Source of the DNA: Alistipes finegoldii DSM 17242
Lineage (GTDB): Bacteria > Bacteroidota > Bacteroidia > Bacteroidales > Rikenellaceae
Length of the DNA stretch: 64,000 nt
Reading direction: 5' to 3'
Assembly: GCF_000265365.1 (NCBI RefSeq)
Contig: NC_018011.1
Coordinates: 744,001 to 808,000, forward strand
Under the pieces are notes generated by a model, which worked only from the letters and a program-made list of their open reading frames with translations, searched no databases and had not been told where the DNA came from. The translations under genes and the position numbers were made by a program. Of the stretch, positions 24,620 through 33,336 are shown one piece after another. Each line of letters starts with the position of its first letter. The first letter of the stretch is position 1.

Positions 24620-27108
24620 GTGCGCCCGTACAAGCTGCTTAGTAAATATCCCACTGGCAAGGGATTAGGTAAGTGTTCTTTGAAAAACCTATCATCACCC
24701 GACTTATCCGAAAGGGAAACCGGACGGGGAGTGTAGCATGTCGGGAACGTCGTAAGTCAGTCAGTTACCAGACTGCCACTGAACGGCAAGGTGAAACGAT
24801 GGATATGAGGATGAAAACCGAATTGTTTGAACGACAGTCCGAGCTGCTCTACTTGAAGGCTATGACGTAAGGTAACTGAAATCGTCATACTGCGGTACTG
24901 CTCCGGTGTATAGGTACGGACGCAAGCAAGAACTTGCCGCAGAGCAACCATGATAAATGGTAAAGGACGGAAATCGCATCCGACAATCCATCATGCCAAC
25001 AGTTACTAAGTAAGTAAACGGGGATTACCTAAACCGGAACGCCGTAAGGCTATGAGGTGCAGACCTCTGAATATCCGGCACGGTAACGGAGCCTCCGTAG
25101 TAGTCCGGGCAGGGTAACGCCCTGCACATGGCGAAGGGAGGCAGCTAATTTTCTTTAATACAATTTAATGGATAATGTGAGAGACATTATGAGAAGTCCG
25201 GAAAGAGTATTAAACAGTCTGAACGAACACAGTAAGGATTCGAGCTACAAGTTCGAACGCCTTTACCGGATTCTGTTCAACGAAGAGTTGTTCTATGTTG
25301 CCTACCAAAAGATCGCATCGAACGGAGGCAGTACGACCAAAGGCTCCGACGGTCGCAGTATCGACGAGATGAGCCTTGCCCGGATCGAAACGCTGATAGC
25401 CTCGTTGAAAGACGAAAGTTATCAGCCTCACCCGTCGCGGAGGGTGCATATCCCGAAGAAAAACGGGAAAACGCGCCCTCTGGGAATACCGGCTTTTGAA
25501 GACAAGCTGGTGCAGGAGGTAGTCCGCATGATTCTGGAAGCCATTTACGAGGGACATTTTGAGACCACCTCGCACGGTTTCCGACCTAAACGGAGCTGTC
25601 ACACAGCATTACTTCATATTCAAAAGACGTTCAGCGGGGCGAAATGGTTTATCGAGGGCGACATCAAAGGGTTCTTCGACAACATTGACCATGATGTACT
25701 TGTCGGAATCCTGCGGGAGCGCATTTCAGATGACCGTTTTATCCGTCTGATACGGAAATTCCTGAAAGCGGGATACGTCGAGGATTGGACGTTTCACAAC
25801 ACTTACAGCGGAATGCCGCAGGGAGGTATCGTCAGCCCGATTCTGGCGAATATATACCTCGATAAATTAGACAAGTACGTGAAAGAGTATATCCGACATT
25901 TCGACATGGGAACCAAACGCAGGCCGGGCAAAGAGAGCAACGATTTGGCCAATGAACGAAAACGGACTGTGCGGAAACTGAAAAAGGTAAAAGACGGGAC
26001 TGAGAAGGCGGCTTTGGTCGCAAGACTCAAAGCCATCGAACAGGAACGTGCAGCATTTCCAAGCGGAGATGAAATGGACGGAAGTTACCGCAGGCTCAAA
26101 TACATCCGTTACGCCGACGATTTTATTCTGGGTGTAATCGGCAGCAAAGAGGATGCACTGCGGATAAAGGAGGATATTAAATCATTCCTATCCGAAAGCC
26201 TCGCCCTCGAACTGTCCGAAGAAAAGACGCTGATAACCCATACGGGTAAATCGGCGAAATTTCTCGGATATGAGATTACGGTAACACGGAACAATCATCA
26301 ACGACGGGATGTGCAAGGACGTCTGCGACGCACCTACGGCAAGCGTGTCCGGCTGAATGTCAGCATGGCAACGCTGCGGGACAAACTTCTGGAATACGGA
26401 GCTATGGAAATCAAGCTCCGCAACGGGAAAGAGATTTGGAAACCCAAATGCCGTTCAGGATTGATATTCAACGACGATCTTGAAATCCTCGACCGATACA
26501 ATCGGGAAACAGTGGGATTTTGCAACTATTACCTGATCGCCAACAACTGCGTCGTACTGCACAACTTCAGATATATCATGGAGTACAGCATGTATAAAAC
26601 ATTTGCGGGCAAATATAGGAGCACGGTACGAAAAATCAACAAAAAGTACCGTCTCAACAAACTGTTCACCGTAAAGTACGAGCAGAAAGGGGTAATCAAG
26701 TCCCGAACCTTTTACAAGACAAGTTTCAAACGCCGGACAACGGCGTTCAACGGAAGCTGCGACATCGAACCGTACTCTATTGCAGACGTGAGCCGAACCA
26801 ATTTGACGGACAGGCTCAAAGCGGAAAAATGCGAATTGTGTGGGGCAACGGGCAAGCTGATTATGCACCATGTCCGCAACCTCAAAGACCTGAAAGGGAA
26901 AGAGAGTTGGAAACGGCTCATGTCAGCCCGAAAACGCAAGACCATTGCGTTGTGTCCGAGTTGCCACAGGCTGCGGCATCTGGGAAAAGTTTAGACTGAA
27001 AAAAATTAGTGGAGAGCCGGATACGCCGAGAGGTGTAAGTCCGGTTCGGGGGCGAGTTCTTGGAAACCTGCCGTAGAAATACGGTAAGGCGCCGGGTGCT
27101 TAGCCTAC
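24620..27108 (+). mobile_element. Group II intron 2 (second intron of traG), 2489 nt
   Basis: Starts GTGCGCCCGTAC and ends CTTAGCCTAC. Domain V is at 27014-27047 (34 nt, GAGCCGG...CCGGTTC), then domain VI closely like that of intron 1. Splicing gives IRYL-Y-KTVRKYFGEAVVVTQ, the expected TraG sequence (phase 1). It shares its layout, leader sequence blocks and encoded protein with intron 1, so the two probably arose by ectopic retrotransposition between neighbouring genes. Confidence 0.92.
25189..26994 (+). CDS. ltrA: Group II intron reverse transcriptase/maturase 2
   Basis: 601 residues from MRSPERVLNSLNEHSK. An upstream in-frame ATG (25168) would add MDNVRDI, but in intron 1 the matching leader has an in-frame TGA, so 25189 is the better start. 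RT motifs as in copy 1 (IPKKNGKTRPLGIP, FIEGDIKGFFDNI, MPQGGIVSPILANIYLD, YADD near 307), then maturase and HNH domains (CELCGATGKLIMHH...CPSCHRLRHLG). Intact. Roughly two thirds of residues match copy 1 by eye. Confidence 0.93.
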   Translation: MRSPERVLNSLNEHSKDSSYKFERLYRILFNEELFYVAYQKIASNGGSTTKGSDGRSIDEMSLARIETLIASLKDESYQPHPSRRVHIPKKNGKTRPLGIPAFEDKLVQEVVRMILEAIYEGHFETTSHGFRPKRSCHTALLHIQKTFSGAKWFIEGDIKGFFDNIDHDVLVGILRERISDDRFIRLIRKFLKAGYVEDWTFHNTYSGMPQGGIVSPILANIYLDKLDKYVKEYIRHFDMGTKRRPGKESNDLANERKRTVRKLKKVKDGTEKAALVARLKAIEQERAAFPSGDEMDGSYRRLKYIRYADDFILGVIGSKEDALRIKEDIKSFLSESLALELSEEKTLITHTGKSAKFLGYEITVTRNNHQRRDVQGRLRRTYGKRVRLNVSMATLRDKLLEYGAMEIKLRNGKEIWKPKCRSGLIFNDDLEILDRYNRETVGFCNYYLIANNCVVLHNFRYIMEYSMYKTFAGKYRSTVRKINKKYRLNKLFTVKYEQKGVIKSRTFYKTSFKRRTTAFNGSCDIEPYSIADVSRTNLTDRLKAEKCELCGATGKLIMHHVRNLKDLKGKESWKRLMSARKRKTIALCPSCHRLRHLGKV

Positions 27109-27545
27109 ATAAAACCGTTCGCAAGTATTTCGGCGAGGCGGTCGTGGTGACGCAGGAGGTGGACGACATCATCTCGTCGCCCATCGTCAAGGAGTCGATC
27201 ATCAACAACGCCGACTGCAAAATCCTTTTGGACCAGCGCAAATACCTCTCGAAATTCGACGGCATACAACGTCTGCTGGGACTGACGGACAAGGAGCGGG
27301 CGCAGATTCTCTCTATCAACCTCTCGAACGATCCTAAACGCCGCTATAAGGAAGTGTGGATTGGGCTCGGAGGCGTGCAGTCGGCAGTTTATGCCACGGA
27401 AACCTCGGTCGAAGAATATTTGACCTATACCACTGAGGAATCGGAAAAGATGCAGGTCATGGAGCTTGCCGAAAAGCTCGGCGGCGACATCGAAGCCGCC
27501 ATCCAGCAGTTGGCATGCAAGCGCGAAACGAAAACCGAATCTTAA
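27109..27545 (+). CDS. traG: TraG conjugation ATPase, exon 3
   Basis: The last 145 codons of TraG: YKTVRKYFGEAVVVTQEVDDIISSPIVKESIINNAD... to the TAA at 27543-27545. Exons total 2511 nt, giving an 836-residue spliced protein, the usual size of Bacteroidetes TraG/VirB4. VTQEVDDI is the conserved motif following Walker B. The next gene's ATG overlaps the last base of the stop. Confidence 0.9.
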
Positions 27546-27916
27546 TGCCCGCTGCCATGAAACAGTTGCTTTGGATATGCGCCGGCATCCTGCTGACGTT
27601 TACGGCCGTGCTCGGAGCGTTTCACCTCTTCTACGATTACGAATACCGCAAAATCCGTCCCCTGTGCGGAGCATGGCATTCGACGCTCGACGACACGCGG
27701 CTGGTGATCGAGCCGTGCGGTGATAAATTCCGCATCACCATCACGCGCCGCGGCACGTCCGAAACACATGCTCTGCACTACAAGGATTGCGTCTATTATA
27801 CGGCCTACGGCGGACGCCGGATCGATCTCTTTTACACGCCCCCGGCCGATGCACTGCTCCTCGTGCCGGGCGACGCTTTCAAACGAACCTCAAAACTCAA
27901 AAACAATGAACAGTAA
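27545..27916 (+). CDS. traH: DUF3876 membrane-anchored protein, TraH-like
   Basis: 123 residues from an ATG overlapping the traG stop (TAATG); a second ATG at 27557 is possible. A signal-anchor helix (QLLWICAGILLTFTAVLGAFHLFY) is followed by a beta-rich domain (LCGAWHSTLDDTRLVIEPCGDKFRITITRR...) typical of DUF3876, a family placed between TraG and TraI. Role in transfer unknown. It overlaps the next gene by 11 nt. Confidence 0.7.
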   Translation: MPAAMKQLLWICAGILLTFTAVLGAFHLFYDYEYRKIRPLCGAWHSTLDDTRLVIEPCGDKFRITITRRGTSETHALHYKDCVYYTAYGGRRIDLFYTPPADALLLVPGDAFKRTSKLKNNEQ

Positions 27917-28340
27917 CCAATCGACGCCTGCGTCGGCCGTAGCGGCCCTTCAGCAGGAGATCAGAACCCGCACCGAAGTCATCCGCACTTTGGCAGACCT
28001 TCGGGAACAACTCGACGCCGACCGTATCTGCGGAGCGTGGCTCTCGGCGGAAAACAACCTCTCGGCCTCGATACGCCGCATCGGCGAGGGCATGTGGCGC
28101 ATCCTCGTTTTCGACCACGCGCTCTGCTACAAACGCCTCGTACAGGACGGCATCATCGCGCTGCGCCGCCACCGTCTTTGGCTCGGCGCCGACGACGGCA
28201 ACCGCGTGATCTACGATGCTTCCACCGAGACACTCACCATCGGCTGTTACGGACGTTTCGTTCCGGAGGACTGCATCCGGCGGCAGGAAGACGACGCAAT
28301 CAGTGCCGAAGCGTGCGACTTCAACGAACCGGCCGAATAA
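27906..28340 (+). CDS. DUF3876-like cytoplasmic protein
   Basis: 144 residues from the ATG at 27906 (MNSNQSTPASAVAAL). A short coiled-coil start (ALQQEIRTRTEVIRTLADLREQLDAD) precedes ICGAWLSAENNLSASIRRIGEGMWRILVF, which repeats the LCGAW...-type beta domain of the preceding gene without the membrane anchor. The two are likely diverged duplicates with overlapping ends. Function unknown. Confidence 0.65.
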   Translation: MNSNQSTPASAVAALQQEIRTRTEVIRTLADLREQLDADRICGAWLSAENNLSASIRRIGEGMWRILVFDHALCYKRLVQDGIIALRRHRLWLGADDGNRVIYDASTETLTIGCYGRFVPEDCIRRQEDDAISAEACDFNEPAE

Positions 28341-28436
28341 TGGAGCGTCATTCGGTATTTCCGGGCTGCCCCTGCTTGCTGGGGCAGCCCTTCGGCAGAC
28401 GCTGCCCGCAGTCACACATTTCTAAATCCGACGGCT

Positions 28437-29519
28437 ATGGAATGGAAAGATAGGATTGCACGGCTATTCCGCCGCAAGCCGGACTGGGAAAGGGAGCATC
28501 GAAGTACCCTCATTGCCCGTCATGCAGAGAACCTGCTCCGGGAACGGGATATAAGCAATGTTACAGATCTTGTACGACGGCACCGGAAATCGGATCTGAC
28601 CATTGCCGGAATCGGGCTGACAATGAATACAGCAACATCCCGCTTTCTCAGGACGCCCGAAGATGCGGCCGGAGAAGATGTACTGGCGCTGATGGAGGCC
28701 CTGCGCGGAACGCCGTTTGCGAAAAAGATCGGGTGCCGCCTCGCGGACGTTCCGGCAAACACCGCCCACTCCCTGCACGGCCTGCTGGCCATGCACACCT
28801 TTCTCTTGGATGCTTATTTGGAGCAGCATCCCGACAGTGGGCTCCGGCAGCCTCCGATGGACGAGTTGCAGGCCGCAGCGCATATCATCGACCGGCAGTT
28901 CCGCGCCGAGACATTCCGCGAGCTGCGCCATCTGGCAGAAACGAGAGGACGTTATATGCCCTCCTGTTACGTCGTACGCCTCTACGACTGGGACGCCGAC
29001 ATGGGCCGGTTGCAGAAGATGCGCGGGCGGCTGGACGGCCCGGCATGTGCGGACAATCCGCAGCAGGTGCAGCAGCTCCGGGAGCGAATCTGGAAGGCCG
29101 AGAACCGCATGGTGCGGGAAGCCGAGAGGATATTAGAGAGTGATCCGGAAATTTCCCTGCGGCAAACCTACATTGAAAAACTCGATGCCGAGTTGCAGAC
29201 ATTGGGATGGCTTGCACGCTTCCCGGAGCGAATCGACGACAGCCGTATTAACCGGCAGCTGCTCGACAAATACGGTATCGAGCCGGGCATCTCCCGCGAA
29301 GAACAATCCCGGCAGGTCGAGAAAGCCTTCCGCGAGCTGGATGCACGCCTTGTCCGCATGACCGGGCGGCAGTCCTACGCCGACGATCTGTTCGAATCCC
29401 TGCGGCAGAAAGGCCCGAAGCCGGAGAAACATATTTCCGGGGTGCGGCAGAAAGAGATCAATTCTGCAAGGAAAGAGCAAACCGGACAACCGGCTTCGGG
29501 TCGGCGGATAAAGCGGTGA
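28437..29519 (+). CDS. Hypothetical transfer-operon protein, 360 aa
   Basis: A soluble, largely helical, Arg/Glu-rich protein (MEWKDRIARLFRRKPDWEREH...) ending in a basic low-complexity tail. No family is recognised. It sits between the DUF3876 pair and traI, where CTnDOT has no large gene, so it is an addition specific to this element or its relatives. No catalytic motif stands out. Good codon use supports a real gene. Confidence 0.65.
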   Translation: MEWKDRIARLFRRKPDWEREHRSTLIARHAENLLRERDISNVTDLVRRHRKSDLTIAGIGLTMNTATSRFLRTPEDAAGEDVLALMEALRGTPFAKKIGCRLADVPANTAHSLHGLLAMHTFLLDAYLEQHPDSGLRQPPMDELQAAAHIIDRQFRAETFRELRHLAETRGRYMPSCYVVRLYDWDADMGRLQKMRGRLDGPACADNPQQVQQLRERIWKAENRMVREAERILESDPEISLRQTYIEKLDAELQTLGWLARFPERIDDSRINRQLLDKYGIEPGISREEQSRQVEKAFRELDARLVRMTGRQSYADDLFESLRQKGPKPEKHISGVRQKEINSARKEQTGQPASGRRIKR

Positions 29520-29565
29520 TGCCCGTCTTCGGGTGAATATCCTCAATAACACAATCAATTCAAGC

Positions 29566-30195
29566 ATGAAACAGAAAATCATCCTGCTGTGTCTGTGCCT
29601 TGTCTGCACGGGCCTCAGCACATACGCCCAGTGGGTCGTCTCAGACCCTACGAACCTCGCGCAGGGGATCGTCAACTCCACCAAGCAGGTCGTCGAAGCC
29701 GCCAAGAACGGCTCCACCATGCTGCAAAGCTTTCAGGAAACCGTGAAGATTTATGAGCAGGGGAAGCGATACTACGACGCCCTGAAATCCGTCAGCAACC
29801 TCGTCCGCTCGGCCCGCAAGGTGCAGCAGTGCATCCTGCTCGTGGGCGAAATCTCGGACATCTACGTCGACGGTTATCGCCGCATGGTCGGCGACGAGAA
29901 CTTCACGCCCGCGGAGCTCGCGGCCATCGCCGCAGGCTACGCCCGCATCATCGAGGAATCGGCCGGGGAATTGAAGGAGCTGCAGGACATCGTGAACCCT
30001 ACGGATATGTCCCTGACGGACAAGGACCGGATCGACGTGGTGCAGCGCGTCTACGGCGTTCTGCGGCGCCATCGAGACCTGGCACGCTACTACACGCGCA
30101 AGAACATCTCCATATCCCTGCTGCGGGCCGCCCGGAAGCGGGACATGGAGGGTGTGCTCTCATTGTACGGAACCGACGAACAACGTTACTGGTAG
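29566..30195 (+). CDS. traI: Conjugation protein TraI (DUF4141)
   Basis: 209 residues from the ATG at 29566 with a clear signal peptide (MKQKIILLCLCLVCTGLSTYAQ). The helical mature part (WVVSDPTNLAQGIVNSTKQVVEAAKNG...) matches DUF4141/TraI, a periplasmic VirB5-like component. Stop is 6 nt before traJ. The start choice drops 11 upstream codons lacking a signal. Confidence 0.85.
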   Translation: MKQKIILLCLCLVCTGLSTYAQWVVSDPTNLAQGIVNSTKQVVEAAKNGSTMLQSFQETVKIYEQGKRYYDALKSVSNLVRSARKVQQCILLVGEISDIYVDGYRRMVGDENFTPAELAAIAAGYARIIEESAGELKELQDIVNPTDMSLTDKDRIDVVQRVYGVLRRHRDLARYYTRKNISISLLRAARKRDMEGVLSLYGTDEQRYW

Positions 30196-30201
30196 CCGAC
30201 G

Positions 30202-31278
30202 ATGGTACACATGCTTTCCCTTACGGACAATCTGCATACGATTCTCCGGGTGCTTTACGACGACATGATGGCGCTGTGCTATCCGATGTCGCAGGTCGCA
30301 ATGGCCATCGCAGGGATCGGGGCGCTGCTTCACATCGCCTACCGCGTCTGGCAGTCGATGGCCCAAGCCGAACCGATCGACCTCTTTCCCCTTATGCGGC
30401 CCTTCGCCATCGGCATCTGCATCCTGTTCTTCCCGACGCTCGTGCTGGGAAGCCTGAACGGCATACTTTCACCCCTGGTAAAGGCGACGCATTCGCTGAT
30501 GGTCGGGCAAACACTCGACATGGAACAATGGCAGGAGCGGCGTGAGCGGCTCGAACTCGAAAGCCGCGAGCAGATGCCCCCGGACAGCTACTATGCCGAA
30601 GACGAGGAGATGGAACGCGAACTGAATGAACTGGGACTCGACGACCAGACGCAGCAGGCCCTCGATCGTATGAATGAACAGCGTTCCTCATGGTCGGTCA
30701 AAGGGATCATCTTCAAATGTCTGGCGTGGGTACTCGAACTGCTCTTCGCCGCGGCGAGCGTCATACTCGACGTGCTGAGGACTTTTTATCTGGTCGTATT
30801 GAGCCTGCTGGGGCCGATCGCCTTTGCCATCTCCGTGTTCGACGGATTTCAGTCCACGCTGACGCAATGGCTCACGAAGTATGTCTCGATCTACCTGTGG
30901 CTGCCGATCTCGGATCTTTTCTCGGCGATCATCGCACGTCTGCAAAGTCTCGCCATGCGACACGATGCCGAACTGATGGCCGGAGGCTACAACTGGTATG
31001 TGGACTGGTCGAACAGTCTGAATCTGATCTTCATGCTCGTAGCCGTCTGCGGATACCTCTGCATCCCCTCGATCGCCTCGTGGGTCGTGCAGGCGAACGG
31101 ATTCGCCGCCTATAACAAGACCGTCTCGAAAATGACCTCGCTCGTAAGCGCCGGAGCCGGATGGACGGCCGGCAAAGCATGGGCCGGGGCCAAAGGCGCC
31201 GGCTCGGCGGCATTATCGGGCGGTAAGGCCGTGGGACGCGGCATCATGAACGGCGCCCGGCTTATTTTCAGAAAATAA
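30202..31278 (+). CDS. traJ: Conjugation membrane protein TraJ (VirB6-like)
   Basis: 358 residues with at least five hydrophobic segments (about 20-45, 68-90, 165-185, 190-215, 275-300), a long acidic/Gln-rich loop (EEMERELNELGLDDQTQQALDRM) and a glycine/alanine-rich C-terminus (GAGWTAGKAWAGAKGAGSAAL). TraJ is the polytopic inner-membrane channel protein of the Bacteroidetes transfer machine, comparable to VirB6/TrbL. Confidence 0.88.
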   Translation: MVHMLSLTDNLHTILRVLYDDMMALCYPMSQVAMAIAGIGALLHIAYRVWQSMAQAEPIDLFPLMRPFAIGICILFFPTLVLGSLNGILSPLVKATHSLMVGQTLDMEQWQERRERLELESREQMPPDSYYAEDEEMERELNELGLDDQTQQALDRMNEQRSSWSVKGIIFKCLAWVLELLFAAASVILDVLRTFYLVVLSLLGPIAFAISVFDGFQSTLTQWLTKYVSIYLWLPISDLFSAIIARLQSLAMRHDAELMAGGYNWYVDWSNSLNLIFMLVAVCGYLCIPSIASWVVQANGFAAYNKTVSKMTSLVSAGAGWTAGKAWAGAKGAGSAALSGGKAVGRGIMNGARLIFRK

Positions 31279-31292
31279 AATAACCCGTTATT

Positions 31293-31916
31293 ATGGAATT
31301 CAAGTGTTTAACGAACATCGAAACATCGTTTCGGCAGCTGCGCATGTACGCGCTCGTCTTCGCCGGAGTCTGCGCCGTCGTTACCGTGGCGGCGGTCTGG
31401 ATGTCCTACTCCTTCGCCGAACGGCAGCGGCAGAAGATCTACGTGCTGGACAACGGACGCTCGCTGATGGTGGCGCTCTCGCAGGACCTCGCACAGAACC
31501 GTCCCGTAGAGGCCCGCGAGCATGTGCGGCGCTTCCACGAGCTCTTCTTCACCCTCTCGCCCGACAAGGCAGCCATCGAGTCCAATGTCGGACGCGCCTT
31601 GCAGATGGCCGACAAAAGCGCCTTATCCTACTACAAGGTTCTGCAGGAAAAGGGCTTCTTCAACCGCCTGATCGCGGGCAATGTTTCGCAGATGGTCAAA
31701 GTGGACAGCATCCGCTGCAATTTCGACCGCTATCCCTACGAGGTTACGACCTTTGCCCGGCAGCGCATCCTGCGCGAAAGCACCGTCACGGAGCGGTCGC
31801 TCGTCACGACGTGCCGTCTGGTGAACGTTTCCCGCTCGGACAACAACCCGCAGGGCTTCATGGTCGAGGCGCTGAACATCGTCGAAAACAAAGACCTCGC
31901 GACCTATGACCGCTAA
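31293..31916 (+). CDS. traK: Conjugation protein TraK (VirB8-like)
   Basis: 207 residues: a short cytoplasmic start, one membrane helix (ALVFAGVCAVVTVAAVWMSY, about 20-40), then a periplasmic domain with the characteristic ENKDLATYDR end. This is the TraK family of Bacteroidetes conjugation, structurally VirB8-like. Its last codons overlap the next gene by 11 nt. Confidence 0.9.
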   Translation: MEFKCLTNIETSFRQLRMYALVFAGVCAVVTVAAVWMSYSFAERQRQKIYVLDNGRSLMVALSQDLAQNRPVEAREHVRRFHELFFTLSPDKAAIESNVGRALQMADKSALSYYKVLQEKGFFNRLIAGNVSQMVKVDSIRCNFDRYPYEVTTFARQRILRESTVTERSLVTTCRLVNVSRSDNNPQGFMVEALNIVENKDLATYDR

Positions 31917-32121
31917 ACCGCACTCCCTGCGCTGCCGCATCCGCTGGATGCGGCGGTCGCTGCGACGCCGGCATGACGCGCTCGCACCCCGCATCCGGGA
32001 GCGGATCGTACTCGCGGCGCTCGTCCTGCTGCTGCTCCTTTACCTTTGGCTCCTGTTCGCTATGGACATGGTACCGGAGCTGGAGATCGGGCATCCCGAA
32101 TTATTACATCCAAAACCGTAA
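31906..32121 (+). CDS. traL: Small conjugation protein TraL-like (DUF3989)
   Basis: 71 residues, very basic at the N-terminus (RCRIRWMRRSLRRRHDA), with one membrane helix (IVLAALVLLLLLYLWLLFAMDM). Position between TraK and TraM and the size fit DUF3989/TraL. It overlaps the traK end and lies 5 nt before traM. Confidence 0.8.
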   Translation: MTAKPHSLRCRIRWMRRSLRRRHDALAPRIRERIVLAALVLLLLLYLWLLFAMDMVPELEIGHPELLHPKP

Positions 32122-32126
32122 ACGTT

Positions 32127-33335
32127 ATGACAGAAAACAAGAATCCGGGAAACGACCCCTCGGCGGAGTTCGAACGGCTGCGCAAGCGCAAGGTGCTGCT
32201 CTTCGCGGCGATCCTCGGATGCATCTTCCTCGTCGCGATGTGGCTTATATTCCGACCTGCGCCCGTCAAGCCTCAAGAAGGGGCCGCGGGGATCAACACG
32301 TCGGTTCCGGACGGCAAGGCGCAGGCCACCGTCAGCGACAAACGCAAAGCCGCGGAACAGCTCCGCAGCGAGGAGCAGCAGCAGAGACGCATGATGACAC
32401 TCGGCGACAACTCGTTCTCGCTGCTGGACGACGGGCTCAAACCTGCCGAGGAGCCTGCACCGGCGGACAACCCCGCACTGCGGGCCTCCGAGGCCAACCG
32501 GGCCATGCAGCGGCAGGTGCAGGGCTTCTACGCCGCTCCGCAGCGCAATGCCGAGGTCGAAGCCCTGAAAGAGCAGGTCGCAGCCCTGCAATCCCAGCTC
32601 GACGCCGAGCGGCAGCAGCCCGATCCGCTGGAACTGGCCGAGGAGCAGTACAAGCTCGCCCGGAAGTATCTCGGCGGCGGAGTGGCCGTAGATGAAGAAG
32701 CTGTTGAGCAGGCAAAGCAGCGGAAGGATTCGCGCCTGTCGGTCATGCGGCCCGTGCGGGAGGGTGAGGTCGAAGCATCGACGCTCGACACACGGGCGGA
32801 TTTCACCGTCGAACGCAACTTGGGATTTCTCACGGCGGCAGGTGGCGTCGCGCATGCCGATACTCCGACCGTCAGAGCCTGCGTCGCCTCGACGCAGGTC
32901 ATACGTGCCGGAAGCACCGTGCAACTGCGGTTGCTGGAAGCCGTGCGTATCGACGGAGTGACCATCCCCCGGAATACGCCGCTATACAGTCTTGCGACGA
33001 TCTCCGGAATGCGGCTGCAGGTCGTGGTGTCGTCCGTCGAATACGGCGGACGGATCTTCGCCGTCGAAGCCGTAGCTTACGACATGGACGGCCAGCCGGG
33101 GCTCAACGTCCCGAACTCCCGCGAGCGGACGGCCCTCAAAGAGGCGCTGGCATCCGTCGGGCAGACTGCCGGCACGAGCGTAAACGTCACCCGTTCGGCC
33201 GGACAGCAGATGTTGTCCGAACTGGCGCGCGGAGGATTGCAGGCTTCGTCGCAGTATGTCGCCGGGAAGCTCCGCGAGGTGAAGATAACCCTCAAAGCCA
33301 ACCATCAGCTATTATTGATTTCAAAACAGCAGTAA
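32127..33335 (+). CDS. traM: Conjugation protein TraM (VirB10-like)
   Basis: 402 residues from the ATG at 32127 (MTENKNPGNDPSAEFERL). One membrane helix (VLLFAAILGCIFLVAMWLIF) near residues 20-40, a long Gln/Glu-rich coiled-coil stretch (VEALKEQVAALQSQLDAERQ) and a beta-rich periplasmic C-terminus (RACVASTQVIRAGSTVQLRL...). TraM spans the periplasm like VirB10. The 27 codons upstream of the chosen ATG overlap traL and are ignored. Confidence 0.9.
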   Translation: MTENKNPGNDPSAEFERLRKRKVLLFAAILGCIFLVAMWLIFRPAPVKPQEGAAGINTSVPDGKAQATVSDKRKAAEQLRSEEQQQRRMMTLGDNSFSLLDDGLKPAEEPAPADNPALRASEANRAMQRQVQGFYAAPQRNAEVEALKEQVAALQSQLDAERQQPDPLELAEEQYKLARKYLGGGVAVDEEAVEQAKQRKDSRLSVMRPVREGEVEASTLDTRADFTVERNLGFLTAAGGVAHADTPTVRACVASTQVIRAGSTVQLRLLEAVRIDGVTIPRNTPLYSLATISGMRLQVVVSSVEYGGRIFAVEAVAYDMDGQPGLNVPNSRERTALKEALASVGQTAGTSVNVTRSAGQQMLSELARGGLQASSQYVAGKLREVKITLKANHQLLLISKQQ

Positions 33336-33336
33336 A

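Noticed and set aside
23461..24660. 399-codon minus-strand open frame opposite traG exon 2
   Set aside because: Antisense shadow of a conserved coding exon, no domain in the translation.
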